A stretch of 64,000 bases of DNA from Elephas maximus indicus (Eukaryota > Chordata > Mammalia > Proboscidea > Elephantidae): contig NC_064819.1 in NCBI RefSeq assembly GCF_024166365.1, positions 508,501-572,500 of the forward strand. The letters run 5' to 3'. Made by a program: the position numbers and the translations under genes. Below, piece by piece: positions 21,949 to 35,059 of this stretch (position 1 is the first letter of the stretch; every line of letters begins with the position of its first letter). The notes under the pieces were generated by a model. That model was not told the DNA's origin. It did no database searches and was given only the letters and a program-made list of their open reading frames with translations.

Positions 21949-23155
21949 GTTGTTGTTGTTTGTTGTTAGGTGCCATCAAGTTGTTTCCAACTCAGCGATC
22001 TTCTGTATGCACAACAGAACAAAACACTGCCCGGCCCTGTGCCGTTCTCATGGTTGCTGTTGTGCTTGAGCCCATTGCTGCAGCCACTGTGTCAGTCCTT
22101 TTTGTTGAGAATCATCCTCTTTTTGCTGACCCTCTACTTTACCAAGCATGACGTCCTTCTCCAGGGACTGATCCCTACTGGTGAAATGTCCAAAGTGTAT
22201 GAGACGTAGTCTAGGCATCCTTGCTTCTAAGGAGCATTCTGGTCGTACTTCTTCCAAGACGTATTTGTTCGTTCTTTCGGCAGTCCATGGTATGTTCAAT
22301 ATTCTTTGCCAGCACCACAATTCAAAGGCATCAACTCTTCTGTGATCTTCCTTATTCATCGTCCAGCCTTCACGTGCATATGAGACAATTGAAAATACTA
22401 CGGCTTGGGTCAGGAGCACCTTAGTCTTCAAGGTGACATCTTTGCTTTTCAACCCTTTAAAGAGGTCCTTTGCAGCAGATTTGCCCAATGCAATGCGTCT
22501 TTTGATTTCTTGACTGCTGCTTCCGTGGCTGTTGATTGTGGATCCAAGTAAAATGAAATCCTTGACAACTTAGATCTTTTCTCCATTTATCATGATGTTG
22601 CTCATTGGCCCAGTTGTGAGGATTTTTGTTTTCTTTATCAACATAAAGGTGTAATCCATACTGAAGGCTGTGGTCTTTGATCTTCATTAGTAAGTGCTTC
22701 AAGTCCTCTTCACTTTCAGCAAGCAAGGTTGTGTCATCTGCATAACGCAGGTTGTTAAGGAGTCTTCCTCCAATCCTCATGCCCTGTTCTTCTTCATATA
22801 GTCCAGCCTCTCAGATTATTTGCTCAGCGTACAGATTGAATAGGTATGGTGAAAGGATATAACCCTGACGCGCACTTTTCCTGACTTTAAACCACACAGT
22901 ATTCCCTTGTTCTGTTCAAGTGACTGCCTCTTGATCTATGTCCAGGTTCTTCATGAACACAGTTAAGTGTTCTGGAATTCCTGTTCTTCTTCATGTTATC
23001 CATAATTTGTTATAATCCACACAGTCGAATGCCTTTGCATAGTCGATAAAACACAGGTAAACATGTTCCTGGTGTTCTCTGCTCTCAGCCAGGATCCATC
23101 TGACGTCAGCAGTGACATCCCTGGTTCCATGTCCTCTTCTGAATCTGCAGGATGC
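21949..23155 (-). mobile_element. RTE (BovB-like) element, 5'-truncated, antisense
   Basis: Begins with the antisense RTE 3' end (gttgttaggtgccatcaag) and runs about 1.2 kb into the reverse-transcriptase domain. The catalytic YADD motif is intact at 22,733-22,744 (frame 22,457-22,780). The downstream C-terminal region is in frame 22,048-22,488. The endonuclease half is missing. Confidence 0.88.
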
Positions 23156-23538
23156 GAAGCATCATGCTGACCTACTGTGAAGAATGCAGAAGCAAAAATG
23201 AGAAAATGGGATTTCCTCTCCAAGATCTTACAGTCTCACAGGGATAATGAGATACATGTGTGCACGTGTACACACGCAAGCCATTTTAGAAAGCAGGATG
23301 TAATGTGTTGGCTGTAACTGATAAGAATAATTTCTGTAGCAGTTTCACAAGAGAGAAATTTTTTTCAGATGTGTCTGGGAAGCGTTTCCCCCCAAAAAGT
23401 TTAATTTGACTGTGATGTTTTAATGCGTTTTAGGCATTGAGATAATGAGCAATGATGTGTCTTAGTATTAAAAAAAAAAACAGAGAAGTAAATATATGGA
23501 TAGGTAGGTATATAGATACGTATTTTTTCTTTTTCTAG

Positions 23539-23650
23539 GTTTGATTACTCAGGAGTTGGACATTCAGATGGTATCTTAGAAGAATGCACAGTGGGGAAAT
23601 GGAGAAAAGACGTTCTTTCTATAATTGATGACTTAGCTGATGGACCACAG
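23539..23650 (+). CDS. ABHD10: ABHD10 coding exon 3
   Basis: Acceptor TTTTCTAG ends at 23,538; donor CAG|GTGACT follows 23,650. The exon is 112 nt: the last base of Arg, then 37 codons. It encodes FDYSGVGHSDG (the loop after strand 4) and the helix GKWRKDVLSIIDDLADGPQ that precedes the nucleophile elbow. Compared with human, a variable segment (ILEECTV) replaces NSEESTL. Confidence 0.93.
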
Positions 23651-24054
23651 GTGACTCTTTATGTTAAATATTTGATGACGACCTTGTATTGGAGCTGTTT
23701 GTTTAGATACGAAAGTTTATTTAACATTGTAGGTTTTTAAAAAATCAATTAGATACTGGACATTGATATATTTAAATAAATTGGTTTGTCATTTTCAAAA
23801 TAAATATTTAAATTGTCATCTTCACTTTCTAATAATATGTAAGTAGAATTTTACTTTTTATGGTACAAAGTATTTTTTGTTTTCATGCTGTATTATGAAA
23901 TTAATACTTTTTAAAAAATCATAATTTAACTCTATTTTGTGCCAAATAGTGAAGTCAGTGGGAGCCACATGTGCATAAATGGATTAAATTGCATGTTCCC
24001 GCCTTACAGACAAGTAAAATTCCTTTTTATAACTGTACATATTTTTATTTGTAG
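23651..24054 (+). other. ABHD10: ABHD10 intron 3
   Basis: A short AT-rich intron of 404 bp with no repeat recognised. Confidence 0.85.
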
Positions 24055-24192
24055 ATACTAGTTGGATCCAGCCTGGGCGGATGGCTTATGCTTCATGCCG
24101 CCATTGCACGGCCAGAAAAGGTCGTTGCTCTCCTTGGTGTGAGTACCGCTGCAGATGACCTGGTGACACGGTTTAATCAGCTTTCTGTTGAG
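24055..24192 (+). CDS. ABHD10: ABHD10 coding exon 4 (catalytic serine)
   Basis: 138 nt, phase 0 at both ends. The acceptor is TTTGTAG and the donor is GAG|GTCAGT. It encodes ILVGSSLGGW, the GxSxG-type nucleophile elbow. The second Ser, codon 24,070-24,072, is the catalytic one. The helix HAAIARPEKVVALLG follows. All residues expected for activity are present. Confidence 0.94.
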
Positions 24193-25903
24193 GTCAGTCA
24201 CAAGTCCCTTTGGCAACCTCACTGTATACCCCCTGTCACTCTTCTGTGCCCCTCTTCCTTTGAATATCTGTGTGTCACCTGTTCTTTGACTTTTTATGCT
24301 GGCCTATATTTTATTTTAGCTGCCTTTTTGTATACAGTCTCTTTGCCTTCTTTATTTAGCCTCATGTTGAAGATATTGTTTTCATCATGGTCCCTTCAGA
24401 TCATTTTGTAAAATATTTGAGCCACGTTAATGCAGTTAGAGTTTTAACTTTCTTTTTTAATGACACTTTCTTTATTAATCACATGTACTTATTTAGATCA
24501 TACCTTGTCACTTCTTTTGTACTTCTTCTTGGTTTGTGGCATTTGGGCAACAGTACCTATTCTTTTGACCATGTTAAACTTTTAAGCTTGGATAGTCAAT
24601 TATGAAACTTTTTTTTTTTACCCTGAAAGCAGCCTCAGATTCTGTCCCAGTGGTTTCCAGGTAAATACTATCAGTCAATCAGAGTTGGCACATGGGAGAT
24701 AAGATTCCCCGTTCTTGGCTTAGATAGTTGACTTTTTTTGTTTGTTTGTTTACTCACCTTTTTTTTTTAAAAAAAGTGCTTTTCAGTATTCTTCAGCAAA
24801 TCATTGTAGAAGTGAGCTTTCTGAAATAACTGGGGATGTAATCAGTTTATGACACCTTTTTATTAGACATATCTTTAAGCACTTCAGTAATCTGCAAGGA
24901 TAGAGAAATAGCAGGTGGGATGTCATGCAGAGTGGCTAAGCAGGAAGCCCTAAAGGTTAGTACCACCACCCAGACAGCAGCCGCACTGGGAGGAGTAATT
25001 GCGGCCAACTGTTTGGAACTCTGGGACCTGGTCAGACACTAAGCCAGCTTAACGAGAGCTTGATGAAGGGACAAGCTGCCATCTTCTCTAGGTGAGCCCA
25101 GTGTGCCAACCAGCCACCATTTCACATTCCCCAGCCCTGCCATGGTGGTGGGGATGGCAGCCCGTGTTCTTAGAGTGACTGGTGCCAGGGCAGGCAGTGG
25201 GGGGTCTTGTCTATCAAGAACTTGGGGTTGCACAATTGGATCAGCCTGGCAGTGTCCTGAGGCAGAGATGCAGACCGTTGCAGGTTTCTGGCCTTCTCAC
25301 AGAAGCAGCTTCTACTAGTTGGCAGAAAATTCAAGGGCCAGCGTGGCTTTTTTAACTTTTTTTTTTTTAATTCTTCTTTCTTTCTTCCCTTCTCTTGTCT
25401 TCTCTTTGTGAGCTCCGTCAGGCTCCTGACTGACTGCAGAGATAACAGAATTAGGATACACACGTTACAAAATAGCTTGGAGAAGTCATTGAACAGTCAA
25501 CTGTACCCTTCGTTAGGTAACAACAACAGTCCCTGAGGAGTGGGAGAATCACTCCTAGTTTTTGCTTTTTGTCTTTTCCCTGGACTACAAAGAAATCTTC
25601 TTTAGAAGGTTAGTTAAGCATGGGCTGCAGAATAGAATCCTTGTTTTGAAGGGCAGACTTTCCAAAAATTGAGGAGGTCACTGAGCGGGGAGATGATTAC
25701 AGCCTACAATGATTTAAAAAAGGAAAAGAAAGTCTGCAGTCCCTGTGAGAGGGTAGAATCAGTTCCCAAGTTACTACATTATTATATTCAAATGGCATAA
25801 AAATCACAAAACATAAAGAAACAGGGAAAGATAGCCTATTTGAAAGACCAAAATGAACAGACATAAGTTGTCCCTGTGGAATCCTGGATAATGGACAGAT
25901 TCC

Positions 25904-26074
25904 CAAAACCAAAGCTGTTGCCATTGAGTTGATTTCGACTCATAGTGACCCTATAGGACAGAGTAGTACTGCCCCATAGGGTTTTCATTTTCAAGGAGCA
26001 GCTGGCTGGTGGGTTTGAACTGCCAACCTTTTGGTTAGCAGCCAAGCTCTTAGCCACTATACCACCAGGGCTCC
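25904..26074 (-). mobile_element. AfroSINE, antisense
   Basis: Antisense tail (gagttgatttcgactcatag) to a complete antisense head ending ccaccagggctcc. It sits at or inside the 5' part of the older L1. Confidence 0.88.
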
Positions 26075-29000
26075 ATGCACATAGATGAGATGACTTTAAA
26101 ACAGCAGTATTAAATGTGCTCAAAGAACTAAAAAAAAAAAAAAAAACAGGGACAATAAACTAAAGGAAATATGGGAAACAATACAGGAACAGAAAAGAAT
26201 TTCAATAAAGAGATAAAAACTATAAAAATGAACTAAAATATTAGAGCTGAAAAATATAACTGAAATGAAAAAATCAGTGGGGATGTTCAACAGCAGATTT
26301 GAGCTGGCAGAAGAATCAGTGAGGACAAGGCAATTAAAATTTTTGAGTCTGAAGAACAACAGAAAACTTAGCAAAGCCTAATGGAATTGTGAGAGAGCAT
26401 CAAGAGAACCACTATATGCATTATGGAAATCCCAAGAGAAGAGAGAGAAAGGAACAGAAAGAATATCTAAAGAAATAAAGACAGAAAACTTTCCAGATTT
26501 GAGGGACATGAAATGACAAATCCAAGAAATTCAATGAACTCTAAGTAGGAAAAACCCAAGGAGATCCATAGCAGAATACATTATAACCAAACTCTTGATA
26601 ACCAAAGATAAAAAGAGAAACCTGAAAGTGGGAAGGGAATTATCACAAGGAATCCTCGATCAGTTTATGTGTCAGGTTCTTCTCAGAAGTGTTGGAGGCC
26701 AAAAGGCAATGGAATGACAACATAATGAAAAGAAAGAAGTATTGTCAAAGAATTCTATATCTGGAAAAACTGCCCTTCAAGAACAAGGGTGAAATTAAAA
26801 CATTCCCAGATAAATAAAAACCGAGGGAGTTCATTATGACAAGACCTGCCTTACAAGAAGTGCTAAAGGCAGTCCTTTAGATTGAAAGGAAAGGACACTA
26901 AACTGCAGCTTGAAGTTATACAAAGAAATAAAAAATCTCCAGTAAAGGTAATTTCATGGCACATACCAAGGTCAGGGCAAATATCAAGACCAGTTGTACA
27001 GTATTTTTGATTTCTAACTCTAGTTGTTGTCTCTGTGATTTAAAATGACAAATGCATAAAAAAGAATTACAAGTTTATCTTATTGGGCCAATAACAGATG
27101 AAGGTGTACTTTGTGACAGTAATAATAACGGGAAGGGGAACAGTGTAAAAATGGCCTTCATGTTCTATCGAAGTTAAATTGGATCCATTTAAACTAGGTT
27201 GTTAATAATGTTAGGGAGCTAAATGTAATCCCCATGGTTACCGCAAAGTAAATACCAAAAAAATATACACAAAAGGAAATGAGAAGGGATTCAAAATGGT
27301 TCACTTAAAAAAAAAATCAACACAAAAGAAGACAGCATTGAAGGAAATGAGGGATAAAAGTTACATATAAGACACAAAACCCCAAAATGGCGGAAGTCCT
27401 TTCTTATCAGTAATTATTTTGAATGTAAATGGGTTAAACTTTCCAGTGAAAAGGCAAAGATTGCCAGAATGGGTAATGGAGCAGAAAAACCCCACACTAT
27501 CCGTCTTATGCTGTCTACAAGAGACACTTTTTAGAGCCAAAGGCACAAATACGTTGAAAGTGAGAGGATGGGGGAAAAAAAAAATTCCATGCAAATAATA
27601 GCATAAAGAGCTGGAGTAGCTATGTTATTATCAGACAAAGTAGACTTTATATCAAAAAGTAGTACAAGAGATGAAGACATTATGTAATGATATAAGGGTC
27701 AACTCATCAGGAAGATATATACTTGTGTACCTAATACTGCAGCCAAAAAATACCTGAAGCAAATACTGACAGAATTAGAGGGAGACATAGACAGTTCTAG
27801 CATAACAGTTGGAGACTAATGGACAGAACCTTTAGAAAGAAGGTCAATAAGGAAATAGAAGATTTGAGTAACACTAAATCAGCTAGAGCTACCAGACATA
27901 CATAGAACATTCCATCTATTGTCAGAACAGCACACATTCTTCTCCAGTGCACATGGCTCGTTCTCCAGGATACAGCACATGTTAGGTCACAAAACAAATC
28001 TCGGTGTACAGTATTTAAAAACACTGAAATCAAACAAAGTATCTTCTCCACCCACAGTGGAATGAAACTAGAATTTAATAACAGAAGGAAAACTGAAAAA
28101 TACACAATATGTGGAAATTAAAAACAGGAGTCAACAACCAGTGGGCCAAGGAAGAAATCAGAAAATACTTAAGAGCTGAAAGAAAATGGAAGTACAGCAT
28201 ATCAAAATTTAGGAGATGCAGTGAAGCCAGTGCTCAGAGGGAAATTTATAGCAATAAAAGCCCACGTTAAAAAAGTATAAAGATCTCAAATCAGTAGCCT
28301 AATTCTCAACTTGAAAAACTAGAAAAAGAAGAGCAAACTAAGCCTACAGCTGCCAGAAGATAGGAAATAACAAAAGTCAGAGCAGGGATAAATAAAAGAG
28401 AGAAACAGCAAAACCAGAAGTTGGCCTTTTGAAAGATCAATAAAATCAGCAAACCTTTGGCTAGACTGGTACAAAAGGGAGATAACCCAAATAAATAAAA
28501 TCAGAAATGGAAGTGAGGACATTACAACTGACCCTACAAAATGGAAAGATTCTAAGAGGGTACTATGAACAATTGTATGCCAGCAAATTGGATTAATTTG
28601 ACAGATTATCTAATGAAATGTACATATTTCTAGAAGCATGTAAATTTACTCAAGAAAAAAAAATAGAAGGTCTCATCAGACTCATATCAAGTGAAGAAAT
28701 TGAAGGAGTAATCAACCCCCCCATCCCTACCACCAAACAAACAGAAAAGTCCTGCACCAGATGGCTTCACCGGGGAATGTTACCAAACATTTAAAGAATT
28801 GGAGCCAGCCCTTCTTACACTTTTCTAAAAAATAGAAGAGGAGGCAACGCTTTTTAACTCATTATGTGATGCCAGCATTACTTTGATACCAGTGCCAGAC
28901 AGAGACACCACAAGAAAACTGAAGACCAATATCCCAGAAGAATACAGATGTAAAAATTTTTCGACAAAATAGTAGTAAACTAAATCCAGTAGCATATTAA

Positions 29001-30587
29001 GAGGATTATACACTGTAACCAAATGAGATTTATTCCAAAAAGCATGTGTGGTTCAGCATTAGAAAATCAGTCAATATAATACACCACATAAACAGAACAA
29101 ACAAAAAAAACACACGATCATCTCAGTTGATAAAAAAGGCATTTGACACAATCCAGTACGCTTTCATGGTAAAACGCTCAAAAACTCAGAAGGGAAATTC
29201 CTTAGAATGATAAAGGACGTTTATGAAAAACTCACAGTTAGCAATATACTAAATGGAGACACTGAGAGCTCTCTCTTTAAGATCAGAAACAAGACAGGAT
29301 GTCAGCTCTCACCAGGGCTACTCAGCATTGAACTGGAAATCCTAGCCAGAGAGTTGAAGCAGGAAAAAGATACAACAGGTATCCAAATTGGGAAGGAAGA
29401 AGTAAAACAATATCCTTTGCAGATGGCGTGGTCCTGTATATAGAAAATCCCAAAGAACCCACAAGAAAGCTTCTGGAGCTACTGAGTGAACTCAGCAAAA
29501 TTGCAAGTTAGAGGGTCAGCACAAAAATCAGTCAAGTTTCTGTACATATGCACTGAATAGGCTGAAAAGGAACTTAAGGAAACAATTCCATTTACAATAA
29601 TATCTAAAAGAATAAAGTACTTAGGAATGAATTTCACCAGGAATGTGTAAGACTTGTACAATGAAGACTGAAAATGGAAAGACATTCTGTGTTCATAGTT
29701 TGGAAAACTTAATACTGTTAATATATCAATACTGTGTAAAGCAGTCTGTGGATGCAATTCAGTCCCTGTAAAAATTCCAACAGTCTTCTTTGCAGAAATA
29801 GTAAAGCCAAGCCTTAAATTTTTGTACAGTGCAAGGGGCCCTGAATAGTCAAAGCAACCTTGCAAAAGAACAACAAAGTGGGAGGACTCAGACTTTCCAA
29901 TTTCAAAACATGCTGTAAACCTACAGTAATCAAAACAGTCTGGTACTGGTATTATAGTAGACACAGACCAATGGAATAAAATCTGAGAGTCCAGGAATAA
30001 ACCCATACATCCATATAGCCTATATGGTCAATTGATTTTCGGCAAGGACACTAAGACTGTTCAGTGGGGAAAGAATAGTTTCTTCACTAAATGGTGCAGG
30101 GGCAATTTGGTCTCCAAATGCAAAAGAATGAAGTTGGACCCATATCTCATACTTTGTATGAAAATAAAATCCAAATGGACCAAAGACCTGAAAGTGAGAA
30201 CTAAAACCCTAAAACTGCTAGGACAAACCATAGGAGTAATGCTTCTGGACCAAGTTTTCAACAATAGAGTCTTATATATGAGACCAAAAGCATAAGCAAC
30301 AAAAGACAAAATAGGTAACTTGGACTTCATCAAAATTTAAAACTTTTGTGGATCAAAGGACTCTATCAACAAAGAGACAGCCTGTAGAATGGCAGAAAAC
30401 ATTTGAGAACTGTATATCTGATAAGGGTTTGAGATCCATAATGTATAAAGAACTACTACAACTCAACGACAACAACAACAAAAAAGACAAACAACCCAAA
30501 TAAACAGGCAAAGGACTTGAAAAGACATTTCACCAGAGAAAATAGACAAAGACCAGTAAGGACATGAGAAATGCTCAGTGTCATTAG

Positions 30588-30872
30588 TTGTTGTTGTTAT
30601 TAGCTGCTGCCAGTCGGCCATCAATTCATGGCAGCTTCTTGTACAGTGGGATCAGACTGTTGTGATCCATTGGGCTTTCATTGCCTGGCCTTTTTTCCTA
30701 GTCTGTCTTAGCCTGGAAGCTCTGCTGAAACCAGTTCAGCATCATAGCAATGTGCAAGCCTCCACCGTCACACAAGCGTCTGCATTTAAATAAAGCACGT
30801 AGACCAGGAATCGAACCTGGGTCTCCCACATGGAAGACAACAAGTCTACCACTCAACTACCACTGCCTTCCA
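30588..30872 (-). mobile_element. SINE with a tRNA-Gly-like head and RTE tail, antisense
   Basis: The minus strand starts with a tRNA-like segment (about 30,798-30,872: GTGGTAGTTGAGTGGTAGA A box, GGTTCGATTCC B box, Gly-type anticodon loop). A body and a gttgttgttattagctgc-type RTE tail follow. The same design occurs at 37,370-37,671. It is distinct from the standard AfroSINE head. Confidence 0.75.
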
Positions 30873-30882
30873 GTAGTCATTC

Positions 30883-31046
30883 AAAAAAAAAAAAAAAACC
30901 GAATCTGTTGCCGTCGAGTCGATTCTATAAGACAGAGCAGAACTGCCACATAGAGTTTCCAAGGAGCGCCTTGGTGGATTTCAACTGCCGAGCTTTTGGT
31001 TAGCAGTCCAGCCATAGCTCTTAACCACTGCGTCACCAGGGTTTCC
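30883..31046 (-). mobile_element. AfroSINE, antisense, in the older L1
   Basis: The A-run and antisense tail (ctgttgccgtcgagtcgatt) lead to an antisense head ending gtcaccagggtttcc. It abuts the tRNA-Gly-type SINE. Confidence 0.88.
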
Positions 31047-31242
31047 GTTGGAGAAATGCAAATCAAAACCACGATGAGATACCACTTCACCTCCACTGAG
31101 ATAACTATTATCAGAAAAACGGGAGATAACAAGTGTTGGCAATGATGTTAAGAAATTGGAACCCTCATTCATTGCTGATGGGAATGCAAAATGGTGCAGC
31201 CACTCTGGCAAACAGTTCGGCAGTTCTTCAAAAAGTCAAACT

Positions 31243-31292
31243 AGAATTGCCATAAAAAAAAAAAAAACCCGTTGCCGTCCAGAATTGCCATA
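31243..31292 (-). mobile_element. 26-bp AfroSINE 3'-end micro-insertion with 12-bp target duplication
   Basis: AGAATTGCCATA at 31,243-31,254 and 31,281-31,292 bracket 13 A's plus CCCGTTGCCGTCC. That is the antisense last bases of an AfroSINE with its T-rich tail. Confidence 0.85.
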
Positions 31293-32029
31293 TGAGCCAG
31301 CAGTTGCGCTCCCAGGTATATACTCGAAAGAATTGAAAGCAGGGACTCAAACAGATTCTTGTACACCATTGTTCATTGCAGTATTATTCACAATAGCCGA
31401 AAGGTGGGAACAATCTAGGTATTCATCAGCAGATGAATGGATAAACAAAATGTGGTCTATCCATATGATGGAATATTATTTAGCCATAAGGAGAGATGAC
31501 GTTCTGATAACATGTTACCATGTGGATAAACCTTGAAGACATTATGCTGAGGGAGAGAAACCGGACTCAAAAGGACAAATATATGATCCTACTTACATGA
31601 GATATCTAGAATAGGCAGTGCGTAGAGACCAGAGTTTCTTCGTGCTTACCAAGGATGGTGGGAAGGGGAAGCAGGGAGGTATTGTTTCAGGGGTACTGAG
31701 TTTCTATTCAAGGTGATGCAGAAATTTGGAAACACAGTGGTGATGACCGCACAGTAGGGCGAATGTAATTAATGTCACTGAATTGTACGCGTGAAAATAG
31801 TTGAAATGGTAAATGTTTTATTATATGTATTCTACCACGATAAAAAATAGACTGCGTAAATGCTGGTCTTTTTTTTTTTTTTTTTCTTTCTTTCTTCTCT
31901 TTGTTTTTTGTTTGTTGGACATCTTTTTTCTAGGGCCTAAATTTTGCCTGTGGGACTGAGATCCTGGCAGCCCTGAGGCACAGAAAACTAAAGAAAGGAA
32001 AGATAGAGAAAACAGTCCAGAGCAATGTT

Positions 32030-32190
32030 TCAAAAAGTGTGATCCCAGGCCAGCAGCCTTAGCACCACCTGAGAACTTGTTAGAAATGCAAATTCTTGAG
32101 CTGCACCCTAGACCTATTGAATCAGGACTAGAGGTATAGCCCAGAAATCTGTTTTAGTAAGTCCCCCAGTTGAAGTTTGAGAACTCCTTA
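32030..32190 (+). mobile_element. MER5-like hAT DNA-transposon remnant
   Basis: Recognised by gatcccaggccagcagcctt, gagaacttgttagaaatgca and the closing agtttgagaac block. Non-autonomous and ancient. Confidence 0.75.
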
Positions 32191-33053
32191 TCTTCACGGG
32201 GGTGGAGGAGGAAGGGAAAGAATGAAGCCTCTGTAGACCTGGACTAATGGAATGTCACTGACTTGTCTCAGTTCTTATTGATGACAGTGCTCTGTCATGT
32301 CTTCTAAACTGGTTCTTAGTTCACATTGATCTTTCTGCCCCCTTAAGACATTGCATTGTCTGAATGGTCAGATCCTGCTTAGTTTTTTCCTCTCAGGGCT
32401 AAAATTACAAAGCTGATCTTCCTCATACTTTTTCTTTTCATCTGCTTGGCTGTGTCTAATATACAGTTGGTCAGTGTCCTCATGCTGCTAACTTTTTCTA
32501 CCATAGTATCTTTCTACACCCAAACCTTGGACCCTTTGTTGTGTCCTCTGACTGAATAATACCTAGCCACAGTGCTGCTCGTTGTAGGAATTATCTCAGG
32601 GACTTGACAGATTGGAAAGGAGTTGATTTACCACATTTATGTGATTAGGGTTAATGACAGGTTTATGTACATTTCTTTTTGTGTATAAGTAGCCGTATGC
32701 CTCAGAGTGAAGCTATGGTAGATACTCCCTGAGGGACTGACAAGATCTATGGCTTACAAATCAGGGCAGATATCTGCTCATTCTAGATCCTGTATGCTGG
32801 CAGGTGTTGGAGAAGCATGTGGAGCCCTGGCTGACTTAGAAGCGTGTGAAAGGGAAGAGCAGGGACGCTGGGACTACTGTCCCTTCATCACACAAATAGC
32901 TGGCCCTAACAATGGCGGTGGAGCAGAAGTGAATTTTTTTTTTTTTTTCTCTTATCCATCTTTGATGGCCCTGGGAATGTTAAGACCCAGCATTTTTCCT
33001 TGTTTTTGTAGTTATTTAACCTGCTCCTTAACTGACGCTAATCATTGTCTCCT

Positions 33054-33224
33054 CCTTTGGCCACTAAAACCAAAAAACCAAGCCCATTGCTGTCAACTCG
33101 ATTCCAACTCATAGAGACTCCATAGGGTTTCCAAGGAGCACCTGGTAGATTTGAACTGCCGACCTTTTGGTTAGCAGCCAGAGCTCTCAACCACTACGCA
33201 ACTAGGGTTTCCCTTTGGCCACTA
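33054..33224 (-). mobile_element. AfroSINE with 13-bp target-site duplication, antisense
   Basis: CCTTTGGCCACTA at 33,054-33,066 and 33,212-33,224 flanks an antisense SINE (gccgaccttttggttagcag). The element itself is 33,067-33,211. Confidence 0.92.
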
Positions 33225-33950
33225 GAGGGCTTCAGAGAGGATGCATATCTGTTGGGAGTCTGAGCTTTTGAGCCACACGACCTTGGTAGTTTCTTCTTGG
33301 TGTAGAGCTTATGTATACTGTACATTTTCTATGGATAATACTGATTTTGCTGTTTCAGCACGTTTTGTTTTTAAGGGTTTGGGGCATGAAACGTTTTGAA
33401 AATTTAAGTTTTGTTCCTTAAATAGACAGCGTTCGTTCAAATCGAACATCGACTAATTCTTTTTGGTATCATGACTCAGTGTATTCCTTTCGTCTTCTTT
33501 TGATGCTTCCTGCGTAGTTTAATATTTTCCCCATGGAATCCTTCACTCTTGCAACTCGAGGCTTGAATTTTTTCTTCAGCTCTTTCAGCTTGAAAAACAC
33601 CGAGTGTGTTCTTCCCTTTTGGTTTTCCATCTCCAGCTCTTTGCACGTCATTATAATGCTTTACTTTGTCTTCTCGAGAAGCCCTTTGAAATCTTCTCTT
33701 CAGTTTTTTTACATCATCAATTCTTCCTTTTGCTTTAGCTGCTTGACGCTCAAGAGCAAGTTTCAGAGTCTTCTCTGACGTCCACCTTGGTCTTTTCTTT
33801 CTTTCCTGTCTTTTCAGTGACCTCTTGCTTTCTCCATGGATGATGTCCTTGATGTCATTCTACAACTCGTCTGGTCTGCGGTCACTAGTGTTCAATGCAT
33901 CAAATCTATTTTTCAGATGGTCTCTAAATTCAGGTGGGATGTACTCAAGG

Positions 33951-34688
33951 TCATATTTTGGCTCTCGTGGACTTGCTCTGATTTTCTTCAGTTTCAGCTT
34001 GGACTTGCATATGAGCAATTGATGGTCTGTTCCACAGTCGTTCCCTGCCCTTTTCTGACTGATGATATTGAGTTTTTCCATCGTCTCTTTCCACAGATTT
34101 AGTCAATTTGATTTCTGTGTGTTCCATCTGGCAAGGTCCATGTGTATAGTCCCGTTTATGTTGGTGAAAGAAGGTATTTGCAATGAAGAAGTCATTGGTC
34201 TTGAGAAATTCTATCATTCGATCTCTGGCATTGTTTCTGTCACCAAGGCCATATTTTCCAACTACTGATCCTTCTTTGTTTCCGACTTCCAAATTCCAGT
34301 CACCAGTAATTATCAATGCATCTTGACTGCATGTTCGATCAATTTCAGACTGCAGCAGCTGATAAAAATCTTCTATTTCTTCATCTTTGGCCCTAGTGGT
34401 TGGTGCGTAAATTTGAGTAATAGTCGTATTAACTGGCCTTCCTTGTAGGCATATGGATATTATCCTATCACTGACAGCATTGTACTTCAGGATAGATCTT
34501 GAAACGTTCTTTTTGACGATGAATGCAACACCATTCCTCTTCAAGTTGTCATTCCCAGCATAGTAGACTGTATGATAGTCCAATTCAGAATGGCCAATAC
34601 CAGTCCATTTTAGCTTACTAATGCTTAGGATATTGATGTTCATGGGTTCCATTTCATTTTTGACGATTTCCAATTTTCCTAGATTCAT
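33951..34688 (-). pseudogene. RTE endonuclease region (antisense half)
   Basis: A 245-codon open stretch with AP-endonuclease features: LSISKLKWTG, IYAPTT, and GDWNLEVGNKEGS as the catalytic loop. It continues upstream and downstream in broken frames. It is cut off from its reverse transcriptase by the inversion. Confidence 0.82.
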
Positions 34689-35059
34689 ACTTCATATATT
34701 CGAGGTTCCAGTTATTAATGGATGTTTGCAGCTGTTTGTTCTTATTTTGAGTCATGCCATAGAAGTGAATGAAGGTCCCGAAATCTTTATTCCATCCATG
34801 TCATTAAGGTCGACTCTACTTTGAGGAGGCAGCTCTTCCCCAGTCATCTTTTGAGTACCTTCCAACCGGGGGCTCACCTTCCAGCACTATATCAGACAGT
34901 GTTCCACTGCTATTCATAAGGTTTTCACTGGCTAGTGCTTTTCAGAAGTAGGCTGCCGGGTCCTTCCTAGTCTGTCTTAGTCTGGAAGCTCAGCTGAAAC
35001 CTGTCCTCCATGGGTGACCCTGCTGGTATCTGAATACCGGTGTTCAACCATTTCAAGAG

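Larger units (their letters stand above)
9645..23538 (+). other. ABHD10: ABHD10 intron 2
   Basis: A 13.9-kb intron. It holds a TTAA fold-back element, a complete L1 with a nested L1, a 127-bp tandem duplication, an L1 3' fragment and a truncated RTE. Parts with nothing clear: 10,413-10,944, 11,101-11,338, 20,204-20,723, 20,974-21,273, 21,764-21,948 and 23,156-23,538. Confidence 0.85.
26075..31850 (+). mobile_element. Older L1 element, near full length, highly mutated
   Basis: ORF1-type sequence lies at about 26,110-26,890 and ORF2 from about 27,380. The endonuclease trace is at 27,500-28,080 (tgtctacaagagacac). Reverse-transcriptase traces run from 28,740 to 29,450; the catalytic region appears as tttgcagatggcgtggtc, so the usual FADD is altered. 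A degraded 3' UTR ends near 31,850. All frames are closed by many stops. Three SINE-derived pieces interrupt it. The left end may reach about 25,690 beyond the SINE at 25,904. Confidence 0.8.

Noticed and set aside
30798-30872. A possible tRNA-Gly gene on the minus strand
   Set aside because: The A and B boxes are good, but it is the head of a SINE with a body and an RTE tail, and the acceptor stem does not pair well.
34100-34400. A separate exonuclease-like gene
   Set aside because: The endonuclease signature belongs to the inverted RTE half and matches the other RTE copy at 42,065-42,868.
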